DNA of 62,122 bases from assembly GCF_937873765.1 (NCBI RefSeq), contig NZ_CALMZC010000028.1:1-62122 (forward strand), given 5' to 3'. Shown piece after piece: positions 37,438 to 48,064 of the stretch; the stretch's first letter is position 1; each line of letters starts with the position of its first letter. This stretch comes from an uncultured Thiothrix sp. (lineage in GTDB: Bacteria; Pseudomonadota; Gammaproteobacteria; Thiotrichales; Thiotrichaceae). The translations under genes and the position numbers were made by a program. Below the pieces are notes generated by a model that was not told the origin of the DNA, did no database searches, and saw only the letters and a list, made by a program, of their open reading frames with translations.

Positions 37438-40400
37438 ATGACCGACTACACCACCATCGCCGAATCGAAAAGCTTTATCGTCCTTGATCAATACACCAAA
37501 AATTATAAAGTGGCGGACAGCTACCAAAGCGAATACGACTTAGAGCGCGAGTTTATTCAAGATTTACAAGATCAGGGTTATGAATACTTGCCACGCCTCA
37601 ATAAGCCCGAAGCGCTGTTAGCCAATGTGCGCGAACAGTTGCAAACCCTAAACCATGTGCAGTTTGCGGATAGCGAATGGCTGCGTTTTGTAGAGAGTTA
37701 CTTAGATAAGCCCAATGAAGGCATCGTCGATAAAACCCGCAAGCTGCACGATGATTATATTCACGATTTTGTATTTGATGATGGGCACATCCAGAACATC
37801 TACCTGCTGGACAAAAAGAACATTGCTCGCAATAAACTACAGGTGATCAAACAGTTTGAGCAAACAGGCAGCCATGCTAATCGGTATGATGTCACTATTC
37901 TGGTCAATGGTTTGCCCTTGGTGCAAGTGGAGTTAAAGAAACGCGGGGTAGCCATTCGGGAAGCCTTTAATCAAGTGCATCGCTACAGCAAAGAAAGCTT
38001 TAATAGTGAGCATTCTCTGTATAAGTACTTGCAATTATTTGTGATTTCTAATGGCACAGACAGTCGTTATTTTGCCAATACCACGCAGCGCAATAAAAAT
38101 AGTTTTGACTTCTCCATGAATTGGGCAAAAGCAGATAATAGCCTGATTAAAGACTTAAAAGATTTTACTGCTACCTTCTTCCAAAAAAATACCTTGCTGA
38201 ATGTGTTGCTGCATTACTCAGTGTTTGATGTCAGCGATACCTTGCTGGTGATGCGCCCCTATCAGATTGCCGCGACCGAGCGTATTTTGTGGAAGATCAA
38301 TAGCTCCTATCTGGCTAAAAACGGGAGCAAACCGGAAAGTGGTGGTTTTATCTGGCATACCACAGGGTCAGGCAAGACCTTAACCAGTTTTAAAGCGGCG
38401 CGTTTAGCGACGGAGTTGGAGTTTATTGACAAGGTGTTTTTCGTGGTCGACCGCAAAGATCTCGACTACCAAACCATGAAGGAATACCAACGCTTTTCAC
38501 CGGATAGTGTGAATGGCTCGGATAGTACCGCAGGCTTAAAGCGCAATCTGGAAAAAGATGATAATAAGATTATTGTGACCACCATTCAGAAGCTCAATAA
38601 CCTGATGAAAACGGAAACTGAGTTGCCGATTTATAAGCAACAAGTGGTGTTTATTTTTGATGAATGCCATCGTAGCCAGTTTGGGGAAGCGCAGAAAAAC
38701 CTAAAGAAAAAGTTTAAAAAATTCTATCAGTTCGGTTTTACGGGTACGCCGATCTTTCCACAAAACGCATTGGGGGCGGAAACCACGGCTAGCGTGTTTG
38801 GGCGTGAGCTGCATGCTTATGTGATTACGGATGCGATCCGCGATGAGAAAGTGCTCAAATTTAAGGTCGACTATAACGATGTGCGCCCACAGTTTAAGGC
38901 ACTGGAAAGCGAGCAAGATGAGAAAAAGCTCACTACGGCAGAAAATAAGCAAGCACTATTACACCCTGAACGCATTCGAGAAATTGCTCAGTATATTTTG
39001 AAGAATTTCCGCCAAAAAACCCATCGTCTACAAGCCAATGCCAAGGGCTTTAATGCCCTGTTTGCGGTCAGTAGCGTGGAGGCGGCAAAACTTTACTATG
39101 AAGCCTTGAATCAGCTCCAAAAGGACAGCCCTAAGCCGCTCAAAATCGCCACGATTTTCTCGTTTGCCGCCAATGAAGCACAAGATGCAGTGGGCGATAT
39201 TCAGGACGAGAGCTTTGATGTGTCGGCATTAAATAGCAGTGCTAAAGAGTTTTTGAGCGCAGCGATTAACGACTACAACGCCTTGTTCCAAACCAACTTT
39301 AGTGTCGATAGCAATGGTTTTCAAAACTACTACCGCGATTTAGCCAAACGGGTCAAAGCCAAAGACATCGATTTATTAATTGTGGTGGGAATGTTTTTGA
39401 CAGGTTTTGATGCGCCCACACTCAACACTTTGTTTGTGGATAAAAACCTGCGTTATCACGGCTTAATGCAGGCCTATTCACGCACCAACCGCATTTATGA
39501 TGCCACCAAAACCTTTGGCAATATCGTCACTTTCCGCGACCTTGAACAAGCCACCGTTGATGCGATTACTTTGTTCGGCGATAAAAACACCAAAAACGTG
39601 GTATTGGAAAAAAGCTATGCTGAGTACATGCAGGGCTTTAGTGATGTGAGTACAGGTGAGGCCAGACGCGGTTTTGTCGATGTGGTGACTGAGTTGGAGC
39701 AGCGTTTTCCTGACCCTACTGCCATTGAAAAGGAGGCTGACAAGAAAGCCTTTGTAAAATTATTTGGTGAGTACTTACGGGTAGAAAATGTGCTGCAAAA
39801 CTACGACGAATTTGCCAGCCTGAAAGCCCTGCAAGACCTTGACATGAACGATTCTGATGCAATTGCTGTATTTAAAGCTGAACATTATTTGGATGATCCC
39901 AAACTGGCTGAGTTACAAGCCATACAACTTCCCGCAGAACGTAAGATTCAAGATTATCGTTCTACTTACAATGACATTCGTGATTGGCTACGTTGGGAAA
40001 AAGCAGGCAAGGAAAAAGAACAGTCCAGTCTTGATTGGGATGATGTGGTGTTTGAGGTGGATTTGCTGAAATCCCAAGAAATCAATTTGGACTATATTCT
40101 GGAGCTGATTTTCGAGCACCATAAGAAAACTAAAAATAAAGCAGACTTGGTAGACGAAATGCGCCGCATGATTCGCGCTAGCCTAGGTAATCGTGCTAAA
40201 GAAAGCTTATTGGTAGATTTTATTAATCAAACCGACCTTGATCAGATGGGCGACAAGGCCAGCCTGATTGAAGCTTTTTTTGGCTTTGCTCAAGCCGAGC
40301 AACAGCGCGAGGCTGAAGAACTGATTAGGTCTGAAAAACTCAATGCAGAACCCGCCCGCCGTTATATCACCACTTCACTCAAGCGCGAATATGCTAGTGA

Positions 40401-40539
40401 GAATGGTACAGAACTCAATGCCCTTTTACCCAAAATGAGTCCGCTTAATCCGCAGTACCTCAGCAAGAAGCAAAGCGTGTTCCAAAAAATCGCCGCTTTT
40501 GTAGAGAAATTTAAAGGGGTGGGTGGGAAGCTTGAGTGA
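37438..40539 (+). CDS. hsdR: Type IC restriction endonuclease subunit HsdR
   Basis: The 1033-residue motor-nuclease strongly resembles EcoR124 HsdR along its whole length. The nuclease core is near residues 150-185 ([22 protein letters not shown]...E-x-K). The helicase has Walker A TTGSGKT, DECH box [13 protein letters not shown] and TGTPIF, then [21 protein letters not shown] and a C-terminal helical domain. It cleaves DNA far from the site after translocation. It needs M2S to bind DNA, so the hsdM lesion should leave it inactive. It is the last gene of the locus. Confidence 0.97.
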   Translation: MTDYTTIAESKSFIVLDQYTKNYKVADSYQSEYDLEREFIQDLQDQGYEYLPRLNKPEALLANVREQLQTLNHVQFADSEWLRFVESYLDKPNEGIVDKTRKLHDDYIHDFVFDDGHIQNIYLLDKKNIARNKLQVIKQFEQTGSHANRYDVTILVNGLPLVQVELKKRGVAIREAFNQVHRYSKESFNSEHSLYKYLQLFVISNGTDSRYFANTTQRNKNSFDFSMNWAKADNSLIKDLKDFTATFFQKNTLLNVLLHYSVFDVSDTLLVMRPYQIAATERILWKINSSYLAKNGSKPESGGFIWHTTGSGKTLTSFKAARLATELEFIDKVFFVVDRKDLDYQTMKEYQRFSPDSVNGSDSTAGLKRNLEKDDNKIIVTTIQKLNNLMKTETELPIYKQQVVFIFDECHRSQFGEAQKNLKKKFKKFYQFGFTGTPIFPQNALGAETTASVFGRELHAYVITDAIRDEKVLKFKVDYNDVRPQFKALESEQDEKKLTTAENKQALLHPERIREIAQYILKNFRQKTHRLQANAKGFNALFAVSSVEAAKLYYEALNQLQKDSPKPLKIATIFSFAANEAQDAVGDIQDESFDVSALNSSAKEFLSAAINDYNALFQTNFSVDSNGFQNYYRDLAKRVKAKDIDLLIVVGMFLTGFDAPTLNTLFVDKNLRYHGLMQAYSRTNRIYDATKTFGNIVTFRDLEQATVDAITLFGDKNTKNVVLEKSYAEYMQGFSDVSTGEARRGFVDVVTELEQRFPDPTAIEKEADKKAFVKLFGEYLRVENVLQNYDEFASLKALQDLDMNDSDAIAVFKAEHYLDDPKLAELQAIQLPAERKIQDYRSTYNDIRDWLRWEKAGKEKEQSSLDWDDVVFEVDLLKSQEINLDYILELIFEHHKKTKNKADLVDEMRRMIRASLGNRAKESLLVDFINQTDLDQMGDKASLIEAFFGFAQAEQQREAEELIRSEKLNAEPARRYITTSLKREYASENGTELNALLPKMSPLNPQYLSKKQSVFQKIAAFVEKFKGVGGKLE

Positions 40540-40560
40540 CCGCTACCCACCTCTTCGCTC

Positions 40561-41778
40561 TCAACGCGCCGGAATAATATTATGCGTTGGCCCATACGGG
40601 AAGCCCGTAATATTCTCCGCGCCATTCTCAGTGAGGACTAAAATATCATGCTCACGATAGCCTCCCGCGCCCGGCATGCCTTCAGGAAGCATAATCATCG
40701 GTTCCATTGAGATCACCATATTGGGTTCTAAGACAGTTTTAATATCTTCGCGTAATTCCAAGCCGGCTTCACGTCCGTAATAATGGCTGAGCACCCCGAA
40801 GCTATGCCCATAACCGAAAGTGCGGTATTGCAATAAGCCATAATCAGCAAAAATTTTATTCAGCTCTAAAGCAATATCGCAGCAGCGTACACCCGGCTTA
40901 ATTAATTTGATGCCTTCTTCATGCACATGCACATTCGCTTCCCAGAGTTTCAAAGAGGCTTCATCGCAATCGCCATAGAATAAAGTGCGCTCTAAAGCGG
41001 TATAATAGCCTGCAATCATTGAGAAACAGTTCAGCGAGAGAATATCCCCATGCTGCACTTTACGGCTGGTGACGGGATTATGTGCGCCATCGGTGTTGAT
41101 GCCGGATTGGAACCAAGTCCAAGTATCCATTAATTCGCCATGCGGATAGCGCTTAGCGATTTCACGTACCATTGCTTGCGTAGAGGCTAAGGCTACTTCA
41201 TGTTCCGCTACCCCTTCATGCACCGCAGCGACTAAAGCAGCTCCACCAATATCACAGACTTGAGCACCTTGTTTGATATGCGCGATTTCTTCCACCGATT
41301 TGATCATTCGTAAGCGCATCGCAGCGGCAGCAATATCGACAATTTGCGAGGAGGGCAGAGCAGCTTGCAGTTTATTTAAGCGTTCTAAGGTGATGTGATC
41401 ATGCTCGACACCGACCCGCTGACCGTCCTTGATTTCTTGTTGCACGGCACGGAAATAGTTATCCCGCTGCCAATCGGTGTAGACCAAATTGTAATCACCC
41501 GCTGTGCGTCGCCACGGTTGGCCGCCATCAATATTTGCGGAAATGCTCACCACTTTATCTTGGGTCACTACCAAGCCATAAGGTCGCCCAAACGAGCAGT
41601 AGAGGAAATCTGAGTAATAATTAATATTATGAATCGAGGTAAACAAGATGGCATCGACTTGAAGTTCAGCCATCAAAGCACGGAGTTTAGTTTGACGATG
41701 CTGGAATTCGGCTTTTGAGAAGGTGTTTTGAACACGCTCTCCATTTTCGATGCGGATGACTTGGGGGAGATTCGCCAT
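40561..41778 (-). CDS. Creatinase (creatine amidinohydrolase), M24 fold
   Basis: The 405-residue protein aligns end to end with Pseudomonas creatinase as I remember it: identical blocks include YHNINYYSDFLYCSFGRPY-like and SISANIDGGQPWRRT, and GINTDGAHNPVT carries catalytic H233 (H232 in Pseudomonas). The enzyme hydrolyses creatine to sarcosine and urea without a metal. No sarcosine oxidase, creatininase or urease gene is adjacent. It is a single gene convergent with hsdR (21-bp gap), immediately beyond the accessory block, so it may have been acquired. A related guanidino substrate cannot be excluded. Confidence 0.9.
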   Translation of the reverse strand: MANLPQVIRIENGERVQNTFSKAEFQHRQTKLRALMAELQVDAILFTSIHNINYYSDFLYCSFGRPYGLVVTQDKVVSISANIDGGQPWRRTAGDYNLVYTDWQRDNYFRAVQQEIKDGQRVGVEHDHITLERLNKLQAALPSSQIVDIAAAAMRLRMIKSVEEIAHIKQGAQVCDIGGAALVAAVHEGVAEHEVALASTQAMVREIAKRYPHGELMDTWTWFQSGINTDGAHNPVTSRKVQHGDILSLNCFSMIAGYYTALERTLFYGDCDEASLKLWEANVHVHEEGIKLIKPGVRCCDIALELNKIFADYGLLQYRTFGYGHSFGVLSHYYGREAGLELREDIKTVLEPNMVISMEPMIMLPEGMPGAGGYREHDILVLTENGAENITGFPYGPTHNIIPAR

Positions 41779-41972
41779 AGTGTCTTATCCTTTTAACTGT
41801 GTTGGGTGAGTAGATAGTGCGCTGTTTTGGTGCGTTTGCCAATCAGCAGATGTATAGCTCTGTACTTAACCGTAAGCAATGAATAGGCCAATGGTGAGGG
41901 TAGTTTGTGCGATTAACTATACCTATGCGCCTATTTAAGTTAAGGTCGAGTTTTTACTTGCTCAAGTTTGTT

Positions 41973-42764
41973 ATGCCTGCTGTGATTCCCTTAAGCCAAG
42001 ATCAAATCCTGACTGAGCTTGCCCCAGAACTGCAAGCCGTTTTGCAGCAGATTTACATTTTTCCAAGCCTCGCTTCGACGAATACTTGGCTCTTAGAGCA
42101 GCCGAATACTTGCTTTAGTGTCTGTTTAGCGGAAGAGCAAACGGCAGGACGAGGGCGGCGTGGGCGCACTTGGCAATCACCGAATAGCGGAAATATTTAT
42201 TTTTCTTTGCGTTGGTGTTTTCAAGTAGTGCCCGCCAATTATGGCTGTTTGAGTTTAGTCGTCGGTGTCGTAGTCGCTGAAGCTTTAGCGGCTTATGGGT
42301 TACAAGGGCAAATGCTCAAATGGCCGAATGATATTTATTATCAAGGGCAGAAGCTGGGGGGAATTTTGCTACAAACCACACAACCTTTGCAGCAAGTGGT
42401 GATTGGGATTGGTTTAAATACCGGCATGCAACGCGCAACCGTGACTACTATCGATCAAGCTTGGTGCGATTTGTCGGAAATCTTAGAGCAGAACATTGAC
42501 CGTAACCGCCTGATCGCCGCTATACTCAAGCAACTAATTCCAGCCTTACAAGCCTTTCCACGCTTCAACATGGCTGATTTTCAGCAGCAATGGCAGCGCT
42601 GGGATTGGCTTACTGATCAAGCAGTGCGCATTGATACGGGTAAAGAAATCCTGCAAGGGAGAGCTTGCGGATTAGATGAACAAGGGCAATTGCAGGTAGC
42701 ACTGGCGGATGGAAGCCGCCGAGCTTTTTCTTCAGCAGATGTTTCGGTGAGACAAGTTTCGTGA
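41973..42764 (+). CDS. birA: Biotin-[acetyl-CoA-carboxylase] ligase (monofunctional BirA)
   Basis: The enzyme activates biotin to biotinyl-AMP and attaches it to BCCP. The catalytic loop GRGRRGRTW and SLRWCF, LKWPNDIYYQGQKLGGIL are intact, as is a small C-terminal domain. There is no N-terminal HTH, so it is not a BioR-type repressor. I place the start at ATG 41973 (MPAVIPLSQ), which gives 263 residues beginning where the E. coli catalytic domain begins. A GTG at 41907 has a better ribosome site (GTGAGGG) but would add 22 residues without homology. It overlaps coaX by 4 bp. Confidence 0.93.
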   Translation: MPAVIPLSQDQILTELAPELQAVLQQIYIFPSLASTNTWLLEQPNTCFSVCLAEEQTAGRGRRGRTWQSPNSGNIYFSLRWCFQVVPANYGCLSLVVGVVVAEALAAYGLQGQMLKWPNDIYYQGQKLGGILLQTTQPLQQVVIGIGLNTGMQRATVTTIDQAWCDLSEILEQNIDRNRLIAAILKQLIPALQAFPRFNMADFQQQWQRWDWLTDQAVRIDTGKEILQGRACGLDEQGQLQVALADGSRRAFSSADVSVRQVS

Positions 42765-43534
42765 CAACCCTTCTGATCGATGCAGGCAATTCCCGCCTGA
42801 AATGGGCTAGCTTCTCGCAAGGTCAACGTAGCTCTCAACGGGCTTTGGCCTATGGCGAGCACACGCCACCATCGGGTGCTTTGCTGCATTTACAAACGCT
42901 TATGGCTCAAGAGGCTGCTGAAAAGATCGTGTTGGTGCATGTGCTAGGCAGTGCTTTTACGCAAGCTTTGGAGGCTTTATGCATGCAATTAGCGATGCCT
43001 TTAACCATCGTCCAATCCCGTGCGGGTGCTTATGGGATTGAAGTGGCTTATCCCAATCCGACAAATTTTGGAGCTGATCGGTTTGTGGGTTTATTAGCAG
43101 CCCGTAAGCTCTTAGGCGCACAGGCAGCGATTATGATTGATGCCGGTACAGCTGTCACCATTGATGCCATACAAGCAGATGGTAAACATTTAGGCGGTGT
43201 CATTCTGCCCGGTTTACAACTGCTAAGTGATGCTCTAATTCGCCGCACGCAAGCTGCGCATATGTCCGCAACTCCTTTTGATCATCCTAAAGTCTTCAAT
43301 GACAATACCTTGCAAGGAATGGGGAGTGGCTGCTTATTGAGCTTAGTCGGTGCGCTGGAAGGGATTTGTATGCGCATGCAGGAGCAAATGTCAGAGCCTG
43401 CACAAGTATTACTCTGCGGGGGCGATACTACACGTTTAAGCCCACAGTTACGCCTAGCACATCAAGCCTGTCCTGATGCTTTAATGGAGGGCTTACAGTA
43501 TGTGGCGGAGCAAGATGCATGCAAGCGTTGCTAG
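42761..43534 (+). CDS. coaX: Type III pantothenate kinase CoaX
   Basis: The 257-residue ASKHA-fold kinase makes phosphopantothenate for CoA synthesis. LLIDAGNSRLKW (phosphate 1), PTNFGADRFVGLLAA, IDAGTAVTID and GGVILPGLQL are all in place. It begins with GTG and overlaps birA, a very common birA-coaX pairing. Confidence 0.96.
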   Translation: MTTLLIDAGNSRLKWASFSQGQRSSQRALAYGEHTPPSGALLHLQTLMAQEAAEKIVLVHVLGSAFTQALEALCMQLAMPLTIVQSRAGAYGIEVAYPNPTNFGADRFVGLLAARKLLGAQAAIMIDAGTAVTIDAIQADGKHLGGVILPGLQLLSDALIRRTQAAHMSATPFDHPKVFNDNTLQGMGSGCLLSLVGALEGICMRMQEQMSEPAQVLLCGGDTTRLSPQLRLAHQACPDALMEGLQYVAEQDACKRC

Positions 43535-44175
43535 TGATGTTGGTGCTGCTGAATCTGGGGGTTTTGGCACTAACTATCTGGGGGCCAGAGGATGTACCTG
43601 AACCGATTCCGTTGACTGAAACGAATATTCCAAGTCTGAAGCTCGTTAAAGATGCAGCGCCAGCGGTGTATAGTAGTGCTACCGGACATTCCCCTAGTAG
43701 TTGCTACACCATTGGCCCCTATTTAAGCCAAAGGGTCGCGGGTGAAGTGCTGAATAAAGTGCGTAATTATGGCTTATCAGTGGCTTTACGCTCTTTGCAA
43801 ACTACGGAAGTTCTAAATTATTTAGTCTATATCCCACCGTTGCCCACACGTGCTGAAGCGGAAGCGGTAGTAGCGGATATGCAGCGCTTTGAGGTAAAAG
43901 AACCTTTAGTCATTGATGCGGGGCCTTATGAACATGCAATTTCTTTAGGTTTTTTTGAAGATTTGAATAAAGCTAAGCGGCACACTGAATACATCCGCTA
44001 TTTAGGCTACGATGCGCGTTACACCGAACAGAAAACACCCCGTGAAGTACAATGGTTGGATTATGACGAGCCGTTTGGGAGCAATACACCCGTCAAGCTC
44101 TGGAGTGAGGCGATTGATCCGAACTTACGCCTACAAGTGCTACCGCGTGCTTGCACAACCAGCCCAGCAAGCTAA
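43519..44175 (+). CDS. SPOR-domain-like membrane-anchored protein downstream of coaX
   Basis: The 218-residue protein has one N-terminal membrane anchor (about 3-20), a Pro/Glu-rich linker and two weakly repeated SPOR-like segments (SCYTIGPYLSQRVAGEV at about 61 and AISLGFFEDLNKAKRHTEYI at about 143). SPOR domains bind denuded glycan at division sites. Similar proteins follow birA-coaX in many gammaproteobacteria. It overlaps coaX by 16 bp. The actual division role is inference. Confidence 0.8.
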   Translation: MQALLVMLVLLNLGVLALTIWGPEDVPEPIPLTETNIPSLKLVKDAAPAVYSSATGHSPSSCYTIGPYLSQRVAGEVLNKVRNYGLSVALRSLQTTEVLNYLVYIPPLPTRAEAEAVVADMQRFEVKEPLVIDAGPYEHAISLGFFEDLNKAKRHTEYIRYLGYDARYTEQKTPREVQWLDYDEPFGSNTPVKLWSEAIDPNLRLQVLPRACTTSPAS

Positions 44176-44198
44176 ATAAAAATTTGGAGGAGGATACG

Positions 44199-46151
44199 AT
44201 GGAGCCAACTACACCTTTATGGTCACCTAGCCCTGAGCGCATGGATGCTGCTTTAATCGAAGATTTCATTCAGTTCGTGCAAGATCGCAGCGGACACCAT
44301 TTAAAAAACTATCCAGAACTCTATCAATGGTCGATTGATAACAGCGCAATATTCTGGTCGGCTGTTTGGGATTTTTCCAAGCTCGTTGGTGACAAAGGTT
44401 CGCGTATTTTAGTCGATGGTGAGGATATTGAGCGTGCGCAATGGTTTCCTGATGCCCAATTGAATTTTGCAGAAAACCTGCTGCGTGAGCCTGTGACGGG
44501 TAAAGATACCATTGTCATTGAATTTAAAGCAGAAGACCAAGTACGCTCCAGTCTGACTTATGGGCAGCTTTATGATCAAGTTTCACGGGTTGCCAATTGG
44601 TTAAGCTCACAGGAGGTCGTGAAAGGGGATCGAGTCGCAGGCTATTTGCCGAATATGCCAGAAACAATAGTTGCCATGCTCGCGGCCACTAGTTTAGGCG
44701 CAATTTGGACTTCAACTTCACCCGATTTTGGTGAGGATAGTGTGATTGAACGCTTTGGACAAACTACACCGAAGATACTATTTGCAACGGATGGCTATTT
44801 CTATAATGGCAAGCGGATTGATATTCGCGCTAAAGTCGAAGCGGTTAAGCGAGCGTTATCCAGCCTAGTGCAAACCGTGGTGATTCCCTTATTAGGCTCG
44901 AGCACGGAGTTACCGGGTTTGGCTTGGGACAGCGTGCTAGAAACGAAGTCTTCGGAAGAAATCAATTTTGTCCGCTGCGGCTTTAATGATCCGCTGTATG
45001 TATTGTATTCATCAGGCACAACCGGCAAACCAAAATGCATTACGCATAAAATCGGTGGTGTGCTGCTCCAGCATCTCAAAGAGCATCAACTCCAAAGCGA
45101 TGTGCGCCCGGGTGATAAAGTTTTCTATTTCACCACTTGTGGTTGGATGATGTGGAACTGGCTTGCAAGTGCTTTGGCTTCACAGGCCACCGTTATACTG
45201 TACGATGGCTCACCTTTTTATCCGAATGGCAATGTGTTGTGGGATTATGCACAAGAAGTCGGTGTTACTTTGTTTGGTACTTCCGCTAAATATTTGGAAG
45301 CACTTAACAAAGCGGGGCTTGAACCGATTAAAACCCACAACTTATCTACAGTACGCACCTTATGTTCCACAGGCTCAGTACTCGCACCTGAAAGCTTTGA
45401 TTACGTCTACCGCTCAATCAAGCAGGATGTGTGCTTGTCTTCGATTTCAGGTGGGACGGATATTGTTTCTTGTTTTGTCTTAGGTTGCCCCATTCTGCCG
45501 GTGTATCGTGGCGAGACGCAGTGCCGTGGTTTAGGGATGGCGGTTGATGTTTTCAATGATGAAGGCCAGTCAGTAGTGGGTGAGAAGGGCGAATTAGTTT
45601 GTACGAAGACTTTTCCTAGCCAGCCGGCCTTTTTTTGGGGGGATGAGAGCGGGCAAAAATATCATGATGCTTATTTTGCTCGTTTCCCCAATGTCTGGCA
45701 TCACGGTGATTATGTAGAGCTTACCGAACACGGTGGGGTGATTATTTTTGGGCGCTCAGATGCGACTTTAAATCCGGGTGGCGTGCGCATTGGTACGGCG
45801 GAAATTTATCGCCATGTTGAACAATTGGAAGAAGTACTCGAAAGTATCGCGATTGGGCAAGATTGGGATAATGATGTGCGGGTAGTCTTGTTTGTCGTGT
45901 TGCGTGAAGGCTATAGCTTAGACGAGGCTTTGAAAAAGAAAATCCGTGACACGATTCGTACTCAATGCACTCCTCGCCATGTACCGGCAAAAATTATGCA
46001 AGTGACTGCCATACCGCGCACTAAATCCGGCAAGATTGTCGAATTAGCAGTACGTGAAGTGGTGCATAATCGCCCCGTGAAAAATACTCATGCCTTGGCG
46101 AATCCGGAGGCTTTGGAGTTGTATCGGGATTTGGCGGAGTTGCAGGTTTAG
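44199..46151 (+). CDS. Acetoacetyl-CoA synthetase (acetoacetate-CoA ligase)
   Basis: The 650-residue ANL enzyme starts at ATG 44199 behind GGAGGAGG. The AMP-binding loop YSSGTTGKPKC and the YVELTEHGG, GRSDATLNPGGVRIGTAEIY hinge region are typical. The RTKSGK catalytic lysine is near the C-terminus. Length and the LWSPSPERMDAALIEDFI opening match acetoacetyl-CoA synthetases rather than acetyl-CoA synthetases. It would activate acetoacetate for reuse of PHB or ketone bodies. It is followed by a terminator. Confidence 0.92.
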   Translation: MEPTTPLWSPSPERMDAALIEDFIQFVQDRSGHHLKNYPELYQWSIDNSAIFWSAVWDFSKLVGDKGSRILVDGEDIERAQWFPDAQLNFAENLLREPVTGKDTIVIEFKAEDQVRSSLTYGQLYDQVSRVANWLSSQEVVKGDRVAGYLPNMPETIVAMLAATSLGAIWTSTSPDFGEDSVIERFGQTTPKILFATDGYFYNGKRIDIRAKVEAVKRALSSLVQTVVIPLLGSSTELPGLAWDSVLETKSSEEINFVRCGFNDPLYVLYSSGTTGKPKCITHKIGGVLLQHLKEHQLQSDVRPGDKVFYFTTCGWMMWNWLASALASQATVILYDGSPFYPNGNVLWDYAQEVGVTLFGTSAKYLEALNKAGLEPIKTHNLSTVRTLCSTGSVLAPESFDYVYRSIKQDVCLSSISGGTDIVSCFVLGCPILPVYRGETQCRGLGMAVDVFNDEGQSVVGEKGELVCTKTFPSQPAFFWGDESGQKYHDAYFARFPNVWHHGDYVELTEHGGVIIFGRSDATLNPGGVRIGTAEIYRHVEQLEEVLESIAIGQDWDNDVRVVLFVVLREGYSLDEALKKKIRDTIRTQCTPRHVPAKIMQVTAIPRTKSGKIVELAVREVVHNRPVKNTHALANPEALELYRDLAELQV

Positions 46152-46170
46152 GCTAAAAAATATAAAAGAG

Positions 46171-46207
46171 CCAGTTAGATAGCCCATTCTAACTGGTCTT
46201 ATTTCAG
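46171..46207 (+). terminator. Terminator after acetoacetyl-CoA synthetase
   Basis: CCAGTTAGA-tagcccat-TCTAACTGG is a perfect 9-bp stem followed by TCTTATTT, 19 bp after the stop codon. The remaining ~215 bp to the next gene have no other evident feature. Confidence 0.75.
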
Positions 46208-46422
46208 CTTTTACCAACAGCGACTTTGAAGTTTCTTTAACACATGTAGTTTAAGCTAGCTATACAGGACTGCCCATTCCGCAAATTGGCTACAAGTCTT
46301 TGAAGTTCTAAGTATACCCATCACTTAGTTAAGGTATTGCGATGTCTTAACTTGGGTGCTACGGATATTTTTTCCTAAATGGCTTACAATAAGCACCTTA
46401 ATTTCTGACCCAAGTCTGATTC

Positions 46423-48024
46423 ATGTTACGCATCACTGAACTGCGCTTACCTTTAGAACATAGCCCTGAAGCTTTACCTGCTGCGATCTTAGAAAAACTT
46501 GCGCTTTCAGCAGTCGATTTAGTGAGCTTCACCATCTTCAAACGGGGCTACGATGCGCGCAAACGGGATGCCATTATTTTAGTTTACACCTTGGATATAG
46601 AGCTGGTTAATGAAGCTGAGGTATTAATGCGTTTTGCAAAAGACCCACATGTTTCAGTCAGTCCGGATACGAGTTATCACTTTGTGGCTCAAGCACCTAA
46701 AACACTCCCACATCGACCGCTGATTGTGGGTTTTGGCCCCTGTGGAATGATGGCTGGACTAGTACTCGCCCAAATGGGTTTCCAACCGATTATTTTAGAG
46801 CGCGGTAAAAAGGTTCGGGAGCGTACTAAAGATACTTGGGGTTTATGGCGTAAAGGTGTGCTTAATCCAGAGTCGAATGTGCAATTTGGCGAAGGGGGAG
46901 CAGGGACTTTTTCCGATGGTAAGCTGTATAGCCAAATCAAAGACCCGAAGCATTATGGGCGCAAAGTTTTAACAGAGTTCGTGAAGGCGGGTGCTCCAGA
47001 GGAGATTTTATATGTGAGCAAGCCGCATATTGGTACCTTCCGCTTAGTGAAAATGGTCGAGCATATTCGTGCGCAAATCGAAGCTTTAGGTGGAGAGATT
47101 CGCTTTCAGCAGCAGGTGACCGATGTATTGATTGAAAACGGGCAGATGCATGGCGTGATCCTCGCAAATGGTGAGGAGTTACGTAGTGATCATGTGATTT
47201 TAGCCTTAGGACATAGTGCTCGTGATACTTTCAAAATGCTGTTTGAGCAGGAAGTTTTTATGGAGGCAAAACCTTTCTCCATAGGCTTTCGCATTGAGCA
47301 TCCACAAAGCTTAATCGACCAAGCCCGTTTTGGTAAACAGGCGGGTAATGAGTTGTTAGGCGCGGCGGATTATAAGCTGGTGCATCATGCCAAAAACGGG
47401 CGTTCGGTATATAGCTTTTGTATGTGTCCGGGGGGGCAAGTCGTCGCTGCGACTTCAGAGGAAAAACGTGTTGTCACGAATGGTATGAGCCAATATTCAC
47501 GGGCAGAGCGCAATGCCAATGCCGGAATTGTGGTAGGCATTGTGCCTGAGGATTACCCGGGTAACGTGTTGGCGGGTTTAGATTTTCAGCGGAAATGGGA
47601 GTCGCGCGCTTTTGAATTAGGTGGCGAGTCTTATCAAGCGCCCGCACAATTAGTCGGTGATTTCATTAAAGGTCTTCCTTCTAAACAATTAGGCAAGGTC
47701 GAACCCTCTTATCAACCCGGTGTGCATTTAACGGATTTAGCGACCAGTTTGCCTTCTTATGCGATTGAGGCTGTGCGCGAGGCCTTGCCTGCTTTTGATA
47801 AACAGATCAAAGGTTTTTCGATGTATGATGCCGTATTGACCGGTGTGGAAACCCGCACTTCCTCGCCGCTACGGATTACCCGTGGGCACGATTTCCAAAG
47901 CTTAAATGTCAAAGGCTTATATCCAGCCGGTGAGGGGGCAGGGTATGCGGGGGGGATTTTATCCGCTGGCGTGGATGGGATTCGGGTGGCCGAGGCGGTG
48001 GCTTTGAGTATGCAGACAAAGTAG
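46423..48024 (+). CDS. FAD-dependent oxidoreductase (COG2509-like), substrate unknown
   Basis: The 533-residue flavoprotein has an N-terminal ferredoxin-like region (1-95), then a dinucleotide-binding motif GFGPCGMMAGLVLAQMG with ILERGKKVRERT. A second conserved patch, GEGGAGTFSDGKLYSQI, and the C-terminal YPAGEGAGYAGGILSAGVDGIR are hallmarks of this uncharacterised group of NAD(P)/FAD-dependent oxidoreductases found in many bacteria. No partner gene is adjacent. The reaction is not known to me. Confidence 0.85.
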   Translation: MLRITELRLPLEHSPEALPAAILEKLALSAVDLVSFTIFKRGYDARKRDAIILVYTLDIELVNEAEVLMRFAKDPHVSVSPDTSYHFVAQAPKTLPHRPLIVGFGPCGMMAGLVLAQMGFQPIILERGKKVRERTKDTWGLWRKGVLNPESNVQFGEGGAGTFSDGKLYSQIKDPKHYGRKVLTEFVKAGAPEEILYVSKPHIGTFRLVKMVEHIRAQIEALGGEIRFQQQVTDVLIENGQMHGVILANGEELRSDHVILALGHSARDTFKMLFEQEVFMEAKPFSIGFRIEHPQSLIDQARFGKQAGNELLGAADYKLVHHAKNGRSVYSFCMCPGGQVVAATSEEKRVVTNGMSQYSRAERNANAGIVVGIVPEDYPGNVLAGLDFQRKWESRAFELGGESYQAPAQLVGDFIKGLPSKQLGKVEPSYQPGVHLTDLATSLPSYAIEAVREALPAFDKQIKGFSMYDAVLTGVETRTSSPLRITRGHDFQSLNVKGLYPAGEGAGYAGGILSAGVDGIRVAEAVALSMQTK

Positions 48025-48029
48025 CTAAT

Positions 48030-48054
48030 CGGTGACTATCTAGGGTAGTCACCG
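48030..48054. terminator. Hairpin between the convergent FAD oxidoreductase and unknown gene
   Basis: CGGTGACTA / TAGTCACCG form a perfect 9-bp stem with a 7-base loop in the 40-bp gap between convergent genes. Neither side has a clear T-run, so a bidirectional transcription stop is plausible rather than certain. Confidence 0.6.
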
Positions 48055-48064
48055 TAGCCTTAAC

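Noticed and set aside
41907..41972. Upstream GTG start of birA
   Set aside because: It has a better ribosome site but adds 22 residues with no family similarity; I kept the later ATG and note the doubt.
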